Shown in pieces: positions 1-6,138 of a stretch of DNA of 12,259 bases. Every line of letters begins with the position of its first letter. Within the stretch, counting starts at the first letter, position 1. A model generated the notes under the pieces. The model was not told where the DNA came from. It saw nothing but the letters and a program-made list of their open reading frames with translations, and made no database searches. Source of the DNA: CAMPJU01 sp046566095. GTDB lineage: Bacteria; Pseudomonadota; Gammaproteobacteria; Xanthomonadales; Xanthomonadaceae. The position numbers and the translations under genes are program-made. The stretch is taken from contig JBKHXI010000128.1 in NCBI GenBank assembly GCA_046566095.1, positions 1 to 12,259 of the forward strand, in the 5' to 3' direction.

Positions 1-32
1 GGGCTTGAAAGCGGGCGGGGGGAGCCGCATGG

Positions 33-56
33 CATAATCCCCGGCTGCATTCAGCC
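33..56 (+). promoter_or_regulatory. Candidate -10 and small leader hairpin upstream of yajC
   Basis: CATAAT at 33-38 resembles a sigma70 -10 hexamer. The only TTGAAA-like -35 (5-10) is 22 bases upstream, which is too far for a normal spacer, so the promoter call is weak. A 5-bp hairpin follows, GGCTG (43-47) paired with CAGCC (52-56) around a CATT loop, and would lie in the leader 15 nt before the yajC ATG. In many gammaproteobacteria yajC is cotranscribed with an upstream tgt gene, so transcription may also enter from outside the window. Confidence 0.25.
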
Positions 57-71
57 AACCGGATTCCCCGC

Positions 72-416
72 ATGAACCTGCTGGACCTCCTGATTTCCCC
101 CGCCTTCGCCCAGGCCGCCGGCCAGCCCGCCGGCCCGAGCATCTGGTCGACCCTGATGTTCCCGATCGTGCTGATCGCGGTCATGTACTTCCTGATGATC
201 CGCCCGCAGATGAAGCGCGCCAAGGAGCACAAGGAGATGCTCGGCAAGCTCGGCAAGGGCGACGAAGTCATCACCTCCGGCGGCGTCGCCGGCACCGTGA
301 CCGACATCGGCGACAACTTCGTCACCGTCGAGATCGCCGACAGCGTGCGGGTGCGGGTGCAGAAGGCCGCGATCGCCAACGTGCTGCCCAAGGGCACCCT
401 CAAGGCCGCAGCCTGA
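72..416 (+). CDS. yajC: YajC, Sec translocon accessory subunit
   Basis: YajC is a small single-span inner-membrane protein that associates with SecD and SecF at the SecYEG protein-export channel. The 114-residue product has the usual family size. A short N-terminal segment is followed by one hydrophobic span (about 27-43), the family hallmark YFLMIRPQMKR (39-49), and a small cytosolic domain with GDEVITSGGVAGTV (63-76). The ATG at 72 is chosen because it gives the standard MNLLDLLISPAFAQ N-terminus. There is no clear Shine-Dalgarno sequence in front of it. It is the first gene of the yajC-secD-secF cluster, with 58 bp to secD. Identity is clear from sequence motifs and from the two following genes; the export role is from family knowledge. 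Confidence 0.96.
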   Translation: MNLLDLLISPAFAQAAGQPAGPSIWSTLMFPIVLIAVMYFLMIRPQMKRAKEHKEMLGKLGKGDEVITSGGVAGTVTDIGDNFVTVEIADSVRVRVQKAAIANVLPKGTLKAAA

Positions 417-438
417 TCCTCCCATCGTTCCATGCCAG

Positions 439-461
439 GCGCCGGCCCACGGGGTCGGCGC
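439..461 (+). promoter_or_regulatory. Stable hairpin abutting the secD ribosome-binding site
   Basis: GCGCCGGCCC (439-448) can pair with GGGTCGGCGC (452-461) around a 3-nt ACG loop. This gives ten pairs, one of them a G-U wobble in RNA. The structure fills much of the 58-bp yajC-secD gap and ends two bases before the GGGG (464-467) that probably serves as the secD Shine-Dalgarno, 7 nt from the ATG. It lacks a U tract, so it is not a canonical terminator. It could protect the yajC 3' end or tune the ratio of SecD to YajC. Its function is not shown by the sequence. Confidence 0.4.
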
Positions 462-474
462 GCGGGGTCCATCG

Positions 475-2334
475 ATGCTCGAATTCCCACGCTGGAAGTA
501 CGCGCTGATCGTGCTGGTGATACTGGTGAGCGCGCTGTACGCGCTGCCCAACATCTACCCGCAGGATCCTTCCGTCCAGGTCACCGCCAGCCGCGGCGCG
601 GTCGTCGACGAGGCCCTGCGCGCGCGCGTGGAGCAGGTGGTCGAGAAGGTCGGGGCCAGGCCCAAGGCGGTGGAGGGCGACGACCGCAGCCTGCTGGTGC
701 GGCTGCCGGATCTGGACGCGCAGACCCGCGCCGCCGACGCCCTGCGCGCCGAACTCGGCGACGACTACGTGGTCGCGCTCAACCTTGCGCCGACCGTACC
801 CGGCTGGCTGACCGCGCTCGGCGCCAAGCCCATGCTGCTCGGCCTGGACCTGCAGGGCGGCGTGCACTTCATGCTCCAGGTCGACCAGCAGGTGGCGCTG
901 GACAAGGTGATGAACGCCGCCGCCGACCAGGCGCGCGCGGTGCTGCGCGAGAACCGGATCCGCTACCAGTCGGTCGAGCGCCGCGGCGATGCGACCGTGG
1001 TGGCCGTGCTCTCGTCGGAGGACGACGTCGCCCGCGCGAATTCGCTGCTGGCGACCGACCTGCCGAACATGCAGCGCGAGACCAGCGGCAACCGCATCAC
1101 CCTGCGCCTGCCGGAAAGCGAGGTCGACCGGGTCGCGATCGACGCCATCACCCAGAACATCACCACCCTGCGCAACCGCGTCGACGAGATCGGCGTGGCC
1201 GAGCCGGTGATCCAGCGCCAGGGCGACGACCGCGTGGTCGTGCAGCTGCCGGGCGTGCAGGATACCGCCGAGGCCAAGCGCATGATCGGCGCGACCGCCA
1301 CCCTCGAGTACCGGGCGGTGGTGGAGGGCAACGCCTTCGAGGCGGTGAGCACCGGCAACGTCCCGCCGAACGCCGCGGTCTACTACCGGCGCGTGACCCA
1401 GCCCGGCGAGGAGCCGGTGCCGATCCTGCTGGAGAAGCGGGTGATCGCCTCCGGCGAGCAGATGGTGGCCGCCCAGTCCACCTACGACCAGGACGGCTTG
1501 CCGGCGGTCAGCGTGACCCTGGACTCGGCCGGCGGCCGCCGCATGTTCGACTTCACCAGCGTCAACGTCGGCAAGCCGATGGCGGTGGTGTTCATCGAGC
1601 GCGTGCCGCAGGTCGAGATCGTCGACGGCGAGGAGGTGCGCAGTTTCCGGGTGCGCGAGGAGGTGATCTCGGTCGCCAACATCCAGGGCGTGTTCGGCCG
1701 CCAGTTCCAGACCACAGGCCTGGAGAAGCGCGAGGCCGACGACCTGGCGCGGCTGCTGCGCTCCGGTTCGCTGGCCGCGCCCATGGACTTCGTCGAGGAG
1801 CGCATCGTCGGCCCGAGCCTGGGCAAGGAGAACGTGGAACGCGGCGTGACCGCGGTGATGTTCGCCTTCCTGTTCACCCTGCTGTTCTTCATGTTCTATT
1901 ACCGGCTGTTCGGCGTGGTGACCTGCGTGGCGCTGCTGCTGAACCTGGTGATCGTGATCGCGGTGATGTCGATCTTCGGCGCGACCATGACCCTGCCCGG
2001 CTTCGCCGGCCTGGCGCTGTCGATCGGCCTGTCGGTGGACGCCAACGTGCTGATCAACGAGCGCATCCGCGAGGAGCTGCGCGCCGGCGTGCCGGCCAAG
2101 GCCGCGATCGCCACCGGCTACGAGAAGGCCTCGAGCTCGATCCTGGACGCCAACATCACCGGTGTGCTGGCCGGCGTGGCCCTGTACGCGTTCGGCACCG
2201 GTCCGCTGAAGGGTTTCGCGATCACCCTGGTGGTCGGCATCCTGGCCTCGATGTTCACCGCGCTGACCGTGACCCGCGGCATCGTGACGCTGATCTACGC
2301 GCGCCGCCGCAAGCTCAAGTCGCTGGCCATCTGA
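475..2334 (+). CDS. secD: SecD, Sec translocon proton-driven export subunit
   Basis: SecD forms a complex with SecF that uses the proton-motive force to complete translocation of proteins through SecYEG. The 619-residue length is close to the E. coli protein (615). Visible parts in order: TM1 (about 9-25); the conserved LGLDLQGGVHF (122-132); a large periplasmic region containing RNRVDEIGVAEP (233-244) and QLPG (257-260); the RLLRSGSLAAP segment (426-436); then five C-terminal membrane spans from about 457 to 609. SVDANVLINERIREE begins at 520 and carries the membrane-embedded acidic residue D522 expected for proton transfer. The ATG at 475 has GGGG 7 nt upstream and gives the expected MLEFPRWKYALI start. 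secF begins 18 bp after the stop, so the two are surely cotranscribed. No key residue is missing. Confidence 0.97.
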   Translation: MLEFPRWKYALIVLVILVSALYALPNIYPQDPSVQVTASRGAVVDEALRARVEQVVEKVGARPKAVEGDDRSLLVRLPDLDAQTRAADALRAELGDDYVVALNLAPTVPGWLTALGAKPMLLGLDLQGGVHFMLQVDQQVALDKVMNAAADQARAVLRENRIRYQSVERRGDATVVAVLSSEDDVARANSLLATDLPNMQRETSGNRITLRLPESEVDRVAIDAITQNITTLRNRVDEIGVAEPVIQRQGDDRVVVQLPGVQDTAEAKRMIGATATLEYRAVVEGNAFEAVSTGNVPPNAAVYYRRVTQPGEEPVPILLEKRVIASGEQMVAAQSTYDQDGLPAVSVTLDSAGGRRMFDFTSVNVGKPMAVVFIERVPQVEIVDGEEVRSFRVREEVISVANIQGVFGRQFQTTGLEKREADDLARLLRSGSLAAPMDFVEERIVGPSLGKENVERGVTAVMFAFLFTLLFFMFYYRLFGVVTCVALLLNLVIVIAVMSIFGATMTLPGFAGLALSIGLSVDANVLINERIREELRAGVPAKAAIATGYEKASSSILDANITGVLAGVALYAFGTGPLKGFAITLVVGILASMFTALTVTRGIVTLIYARRRKLKSLAI

Positions 2335-2352
2335 CGGGAGAACCTGGACATC

Positions 2353-3318
2353 ATGAAGATTTTCCCGCTGACGCTGATCCCCCACGACACCGACATCGAC
2401 TTCATGCGCATGCGCTGGATCACGCTGGCGCTTGGAGCGCTGGTGTTCGCGCTGGCGATGGGCGCGATCGCGACCAAGGGCTTCAACTTCGCCCTGGACT
2501 TCACCGGTGGCACCGCGGTGACGTTGCGCTTCGAGCAGCCGCCCAACGTCGACGAGGTGCGCGAGCGCCTGGCCGGCGCGGGCTACGCCAACGCGCAGGT
2601 GCAGACCTTCGGCAGCGGCTCGGACCTGCTGGTCCGGCTGCGGGCGGAGCAGGAGCAGCTGACCACCGACCAGGGCGAGCAGCTGGCGCGTGAGGTGCTG
2701 CAGGCGGTCGACAGCCCCGGCAACCGCGTGCAGGTGCTGGACCGCGAGTCGATCGGGTCGCAGGTCAGCGCCGAGCTGGCCGAGAAGGCGACGATGGCCG
2801 CGCTGTTCGTGCTGATCGGATTCCTGATCTACATCAGCTTCCGCTTCGAGTGGAAGTTCGCGGTGGTGGCGAGCCTGACCACGCTCTTCGACGTGGGCCT
2901 GGTCGCCGGCTGGTTCGCGCTCAGCGGCCGCGACTTCGACCTGACGGTGCTGGCGGGCCTGCTGGCGGTGATGGGGTTCTCGATCAACGACACCATCGTC
3001 GTGTTCGACCGGGTGCGCGAGAACTTCCGCTCGATGCGCGCCGACCCGCTGACCATCTTCAACCGTTCGATCAACCAGACCCTGTCGCGCACGATCATCA
3101 CCTCGGCGGTGTTCTTCCTGTCGGTGTTCGCGCTGTACCTGTACGGCGGCGGCTCGCTGCAGGGGCTGGCGCTGACCCAGATGATCGGAGTGGTGGTCGG
3201 CACCCTGTCCTCGATCCTGCTGGCCTGCCCGCTGCTGACCGTGGGCCCGCTCCGGGTCACCAAGCAGGACCTGCTGCCCAAGGCGCGCGACGAGGAAGCC
3301 CTGGCCCGCCGGCCCTGA
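2353..3318 (+). CDS. secF: SecF, Sec translocon proton-driven export subunit
   Basis: SecF is the partner of SecD in the proton-driven pulling step of Sec export. The 321-residue product matches the usual length. TM1 lies at about 22-40 and is followed by ALDFTGGT (47-54), the SecF version of the D/F signature. A periplasmic domain follows, then RESIGSQVSAEL (131-142) and five membrane spans. GFSINDTIVVFDRVREN (208-224) contains the intramembrane Asp at 213, and NQTLSRTIITS (241-251) is the conserved cytosolic loop. The ATG at 2353 follows GGGAG (2336-2340), a rather distant ribosome-binding site. The gene ends at a TGA that lies inside a long inverted repeat shared with the convergent suhB gene. 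Confidence 0.97.
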   Translation: MKIFPLTLIPHDTDIDFMRMRWITLALGALVFALAMGAIATKGFNFALDFTGGTAVTLRFEQPPNVDEVRERLAGAGYANAQVQTFGSGSDLLVRLRAEQEQLTTDQGEQLAREVLQAVDSPGNRVQVLDRESIGSQVSAELAEKATMAALFVLIGFLIYISFRFEWKFAVVASLTTLFDVGLVAGWFALSGRDFDLTVLAGLLAVMGFSINDTIVVFDRVRENFRSMRADPLTIFNRSINQTLSRTIITSAVFFLSVFALYLYGGGSLQGLALTQMIGVVVGTLSSILLACPLLTVGPLRVTKQDLLPKARDEEALARRP

Positions 3319-3347
3319 GCATCGACCGGAAGTCCGCGGCCGCGCGG

Positions 3348-3372
3348 TATCGCGGGCAAGGCCCGCTCCTGC
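3348..3372 (-). repeat. REP-like GTAG-type palindrome, copy 1 (minus orientation)
   Basis: Read on the minus strand this element begins GCAGGAGCG, close to the GTAGGAGCG head of the small palindromic repeats scattered through Xanthomonadaceae and Stenotrophomonas genomes. Its stem is GCGGGC (3352-3357) with GCCCGC (3361-3366) around an AAG loop. It lies 15 bases inside the left outer arm and is oriented opposite to the second copy. Family membership is from recognition; the hairpin itself is seen directly. Confidence 0.7.
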
Positions 3373-3389
3373 GGTGGTGCGGATTCTTC

Positions 3390-3413
3390 GTAGGAGCGCC
3401 CCTTGGGCGCGAT
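3390..3413 (+). repeat. REP-like GTAG-type palindrome, copy 2 (plus orientation)
   Basis: This element starts GTAGGAGCG and forms a hairpin of GCGCCC (3396-3401) with GGGCGC (3405-3410) around CTT. Compared with the reverse complement of copy 1 it differs at five of 24 positions. Four of those differences are paired changes on opposite sides of the stem that preserve base pairing. Such repeats are typically mobilised by RAYT (REP-associated tyrosine) transposases; none is encoded in this window. Confidence 0.75.
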
Positions 3414-3424
3414 CCGGCCGATGC

Positions 3425-4264
3425 TCAGGCGAAGGCGGCGGCGTAGCCGCTGGCGGCGATGGTCTTCTGCAGCGCCTCGGTGAGCTTGAGGTTGCCGGCC
3501 AGCAGCGGCCGGCCGGCCATGCCGCGCGCGTCCATGGGGCCGGTGGCCGCGCCGCGGAAGTCGGTCACCCGGCCGCCGGCCTCGCGCACCAGCAGCGCCC
3601 CGGCGGCGATGTCCCAGGGCTTGACCCCGGCCTCGAAGTAGCCGTCGACCCGGCCGCAGGCCACGTAGGCCAGGTCCAGCGCAGCCGAACCGGTGCGGCG
3701 GATGTCCTCGGCTTCGTGCAGCAGCACGCGGATGCATTCGAGCTGCGCCCCGACGCGTTCGCGCTCGCGCGGCGGGAATCCCGTCGCCAGCATCGCCCCG
3801 GCCAGCTCCTTGCGCTCGGAAACGCGGATGCGCTTGTCGTTGAGCACCGCCCCGCTGCCGCGGCTGGCGGTGAACAGCTCGTTGCGCAGCGGGTCGAACA
3901 CCACGCCGTGCTGCGGCTCGCCGTTGTCGACCAGCGCGATCGACACGCACCAGTGCGGCAGCCCGCGCAGGTAGTTGCTGGTGCCGTCGAGCGGATCGAT
4001 CACGAAGGTGCCGCGGACCTCGCCGCGGCCGCTGCGCGCGCCCGGCTGCGAGCCGCCTTCCTCGCCGAGGATGCCGCAGTCCGGGAACGCCCGCCGCAGT
4101 TCGCGCACGATCTCGGCCTCGGCCTTCTCGTCGACCTCGCTGGCGAAGTCCATCCGGTCCTTCTCGACCACGTTGATGGCGTCCAGCCGCCCCAGGCTGC
4201 GCAGCAGCACGTTGCCGCCGGCGCGGGCCGCCTTGACCATGATGTTGACGACGGGCTTCTGCAT
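3425..4264 (-). CDS. suhB: SuhB, inositol monophosphatase family protein
   Basis: This is a Mg2+-dependent phosphatase of the inositol monophosphatase family. E. coli SuhB hydrolyses inositol-1-phosphate in vitro and acts physiologically in ribosomal RNA transcription antitermination with Nus factors. The 279-residue product has the metal-site motifs GEEGG (67-71), IDPLDGTSNY (89-98, D90 and D93) and WDIAAG (217-222, D218), so it should be catalytically competent. The ATG at 4264 gives the standard MQKPVVNIMVKAARAGGNVLL start. The frame stays open upstream to 4519, but that part is antisense to trmJ and is not family-like. The Shine-Dalgarno sequence is poor. The gene is divergent from trmJ, an arrangement also seen in E. 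coli, and convergent with secF, sharing a stem-forming 3' region. Confidence 0.95.
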   Translation of the reverse strand: MQKPVVNIMVKAARAGGNVLLRSLGRLDAINVVEKDRMDFASEVDEKAEAEIVRELRRAFPDCGILGEEGGSQPGARSGRGEVRGTFVIDPLDGTSNYLRGLPHWCVSIALVDNGEPQHGVVFDPLRNELFTASRGSGAVLNDKRIRVSERKELAGAMLATGFPPRERERVGAQLECIRVLLHEAEDIRRTGSAALDLAYVACGRVDGYFEAGVKPWDIAAGALLVREAGGRVTDFRGAATGPMDARGMAGRPLLAGNLKLTEALQKTIAASGYAAAFA

Positions 4265-4352
4265 GGGGGAGCGGACCTCGGGCGCGGTGGGGGTGCGCGG
4301 GCGTGCGCGGCGGCGTGGAAAAGAGCGGCCCGCCGCGGGGGACGGGGCGCGG

Positions 4353-4362
4353 AGTTTACCAT
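4353..4362. promoter_or_regulatory. Overlapping divergent -10 elements between suhB and trmJ
   Basis: The top strand reads TACCAT (4357-4362), a TAnnnT -10 whose start site would fall at about 4369-4370, on the trmJ ATG itself. The bottom strand reads TAAACT (4358-4353), preceded by TGG as in an extended -10, and would start suhB transcription with a leader of roughly 80 nt. The two hexamers share two base pairs. Neither has a recognisable -35. The rest of the 105-bp intergenic region is G/C-rich with no other promoter-like motif. Confidence 0.4.
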
Positions 4363-4369
4363 TGGCCCC

Positions 4370-5137
4370 ATGACCGCCCCGACCGACACCGCCGCCCGGA
4401 TCCGCATCGTCCTGGTCGGCACCCAGCATCCCGGCAACATGGGCGCGGCCGCCCGCGCGATGAAGACCATGGGCCTGACCCGGCTGCTGCTGGTGGCGCC
4501 CGAGCGCTCCCCCGGCCACGAGGCGTTCGCGATGGCGGCGGGCGCCGACGACGTCCTCGGCGAGGCGCTGCGCTACGACGGCCTGGCCGACGCGGTCGCC
4601 GACTGCCGCCTGGTGCTCGGCTGCACCGCGCGCAGCCGGCGGGTCCAGCTACCGGAGCTGGACCCGCGCGAGGCGGCGGCGCGGGCGGTGGCCGACGCCG
4701 GCGCCGGCCGCACCGTGGCGCTGGTGTTCGGCCGCGAACGCACCGGCCTGACCAACGAGGAACTGCAGCTGTGCCATGCCGCGGTGCACATCCCCGCGGA
4801 CCCCGGCTACAGCTCGCTCAACCTCGCCGCCGCGGTCCAGGTCGTGGCCTACGAGCTGCGCCTGGCGCTGCTGACCGCCGCCGGCGCCGCGCCGGCGACG
4901 GACGCCGGCCCGGCGCCGGCGACGCACGCGCAGCTGGAGGGCTTCTTCGCCCAGCTCGCCGAGACCCTGGAGGCGATCGACTTCCACAAGGGCAGGGCGC
5001 CCGAGTCGGCCCTGCGCAAGCTGCGCCGGCTCTACATGCGCGCCCGTCCCAGCGCGGCGGAGGTGCGCCTGCTGCGCGGCGTGCTGGCCGACGCCCAGCG
5101 CATGGCCCGGCTGGCCGGCGCGCCGCGGGACGAGTGA
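4370..5137 (+). CDS. trmJ: TrmJ, tRNA (cytidine/uridine-32) 2'-O-methyltransferase
   Basis: TrmJ is a cytosolic SPOUT-class enzyme that uses S-adenosylmethionine to methylate the ribose of nucleotide 32 in tRNA anticodon loops. The 255-residue product shows all three SpoU motifs: NMGAAARAMKTMGL (23-36), FGRERTGLTNEE (120-131) and SLNLAAAVQ (149-157), the last two being parts of the SAM-binding trefoil knot. The C-terminal extension with LRKLRRLYMRARPSAAEVRLLRG (216-238) is characteristic of TrmJ rather than TrmH or TrmL. The linker (about 171-188) is Ala/Pro/Thr-rich and contains a short duplication. The ATG at 4370 is chosen because it precedes the conserved RIRIVLVGTQHPGNMG. No ribosome-binding site lies in range, and a -10 sits 7 nt upstream, suggesting a leaderless message. 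Confidence 0.94.
   Translation: MTAPTDTAARIRIVLVGTQHPGNMGAAARAMKTMGLTRLLLVAPERSPGHEAFAMAAGADDVLGEALRYDGLADAVADCRLVLGCTARSRRVQLPELDPREAAARAVADAGAGRTVALVFGRERTGLTNEELQLCHAAVHIPADPGYSSLNLAAAVQVVAYELRLALLTAAGAAPATDAGPAPATHAQLEGFFAQLAETLEAIDFHKGRAPESALRKLRRLYMRARPSAAEVRLLRGVLADAQRMARLAGAPRDE
4889..4929 (+). repeat. Short in-frame tandem duplication in the trmJ linker
   Basis: Bases 4889-4905 and 4913-4929 match at 16 of 17 positions with a 24-bp period. In the protein this gives A-P-A-T-D-A (174-179) followed by A-P-A-T-H-A (182-187). It falls in the low-complexity linker between the methyltransferase domain and the C-terminal helices, where length changes are probably tolerated. Confidence 0.6.
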
Positions 5138-5151
5138 GCGCGCCCCAACTG

Positions 5152-5178
5152 TTGCGCGCCGGGCGATTAGGCTAGGCT
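5152..5178 (+). promoter_or_regulatory. Candidate promoter for the phosphonate-binding/GGDEF-EAL unit
   Basis: TTGCGC (5152-5157) and TAGGCT (5173-5178) have a short 15-bp spacer. A second TAGGCT overlaps at 5168-5173. This lies in the 71-bp gap between the trmJ stop and the TTG start at 5209, and is the only promoter-like pair there. The short spacer keeps confidence low, and readthrough from trmJ is also possible. Confidence 0.3.
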
Positions 5179-5208
5179 CCACCCTGCCGCCACGCCCCGA
5201 GCCGCCCC

Positions 5209-6138
5209 TTGCCGCTGCTGCCCCGCCGCCTCGCCGCCCTCCTGCTGGGCCTGCTCGCCGCGCTGCTGTCGCCGCTGTCCGCCATCGCCGGCGACGACGC
5301 CGAGGTGCTGGTGCTCGGCCGCATCAGCGACGACCCGAAGGCCCACTACCGCCAGCTCAAGGCGCTGCTGGACTACGTGGTGCCGCGCATGGCCGACGTC
5401 GGCATCCGCGAGGGACGGATCCTGATGGCGCGCGACGCCCAGCAGATGGCCAGCTACCTGCGCCGCGGCCGGGTCGACTGGGTCACCGAGACCGCCGCCA
5501 CCGGGGTGATGCTGCAGGAGCGCGCCGGCGCCCGACCGCTGCTGCTGACCGAGCGCGACGGCGTCAGCCGCTACCACACCGTGTTCTTCGCCCGGCGCGA
5601 CAGCGGCATCGACTCGCTCGGCGACCTGGCCGGGCGCAGCGTCGCCTTCCAGCGGCCCAATTCCACCAGCGCCTACTTCGCGCCCGCCGCCGAGCTGCTG
5701 GCGCACGGCTACCTGCTCGAACCGATGCTGGCGCCCCCGGACCGGCCGGCGCCGCCGAACGTCGGCTACCTGTTCGCGCGTTCCGAGCTCAACATCGCGA
5801 CCTGGGTGCACAAGCGGCTGGTGGACGCCGGCGCGATCAGCAACCTGGACTGGAACAACCCGCAGCGCCTGCCCACCGCGTTCCGCGCCGACCTGCAGGT
5901 GATCGGCCGCACCCGGGACTACGCGCGGGCGCTGGAGCTGGTGCGCGGCGACCTCGACCCGCGGATCGAGGCGCGCCTGCGCGAGGTGCTGCTGCAGGCG
6001 TCGGAGGATCCGGATGCGCGCGAGGCGCTGATGCGCTTCTTCCGCACCACCAGCTTCCTGCCGGTGCGGCCCGAGGACCGGCTGGCGCTGCAGCGGATCG
6101 GCGAAGGCGTGCGGCGGGTCCGCGCGGAGGTCGAGTGA
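5209..6138 (+). CDS. Periplasmic phosphate/phosphonate-binding-like protein (PhnD family)
   Basis: This 309-residue protein has an N-terminal signal peptide: MPLLPRRLAA, a Leu/Ala-rich core, then a likely cut after SAIA at residue 27. It continues as a single PhnD-like solute-binding domain. Family features include RVDWVTETAATGVML (88-102), YHTVFFARRDSGI (122-134) and RPNSTSAYFAP (149-159). The NSTS turn (151-154) corresponds to the loop that contacts the phosphoryl group in PhnD. There is no lipobox cysteine, so it should be soluble in the periplasm. The start is TTG: an in-frame stop lies at 5173-5175, and TTG at 5209 is the only usable codon that yields the signal peptide. No ABC permease or ATPase gene is adjacent. 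The stop overlaps the GTG of the membrane GGDEF-EAL gene, pointing to ligand sensing rather than uptake. The ligand is unknown. Confidence 0.85.
   Translation: MPLLPRRLAALLLGLLAALLSPLSAIAGDDAEVLVLGRISDDPKAHYRQLKALLDYVVPRMADVGIREGRILMARDAQQMASYLRRGRVDWVTETAATGVMLQERAGARPLLLTERDGVSRYHTVFFARRDSGIDSLGDLAGRSVAFQRPNSTSAYFAPAAELLAHGYLLEPMLAPPDRPAPPNVGYLFARSELNIATWVHKRLVDAGAISNLDWNNPQRLPTAFRADLQVIGRTRDYARALELVRGDLDPRIEARLREVLLQASEDPDAREALMRFFRTTSFLPVRPEDRLALQRIGEGVRRVRAEVE

Larger units (their letters stand above)
3314..3429. repeat. 17-bp imperfect inverted repeat enclosing two REP hairpins
   Basis: CCTGAGCATCGACCGGA (3314-3330) is the reverse complement of TCCGGCCGATGCTCAGG (3413-3429) except at one position. 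That position, A3325 opposite C3418, is an A-C mismatch in the secF-sense RNA and a G-U wobble in the suhB-sense RNA. The arms contain the TGA of secF (3316-3318) and the TGA of suhB (3425-3427, minus strand) at mirrored positions. Between the arms sit two smaller hairpins. The whole 106-bp convergent gap could fold in either transcript as a multibranched structure and may act as a bidirectional 3' end or terminator, although there is no U tract. Confidence 0.75.

Noticed and set aside
1..37. Possible C-terminal end of an upstream gene such as tgt, with a stop TAA at 35-37
   Set aside because: Only about 11 codons are visible and they do not resemble a known C-terminus; the open frame could be chance.
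400..2385. 661-codon minus-strand reading frame opposite secD
   Set aside because: His/Gln/Asp-rich antisense shadow with no recognisable domain.
432..2693. 753-codon plus-strand reading frame over secD and secF
   Set aside because: It is out of frame with the unmistakable SecD and SecF proteins and reads as Arg/Gly/Pro-rich low-complexity sequence, the usual shadow in GC-rich coding DNA.
3374..4369. N-terminal extension of trmJ back to 3374
   Set aside because: This stretch is the reverse complement of suhB; the SpoU domain begins just after 4370.
4265..4519. N-terminal extension of suhB up to 4519
   Set aside because: The extra residues are antisense to trmJ and unlike inositol monophosphatases; MQKPVVNIM at 4264 is the family start.
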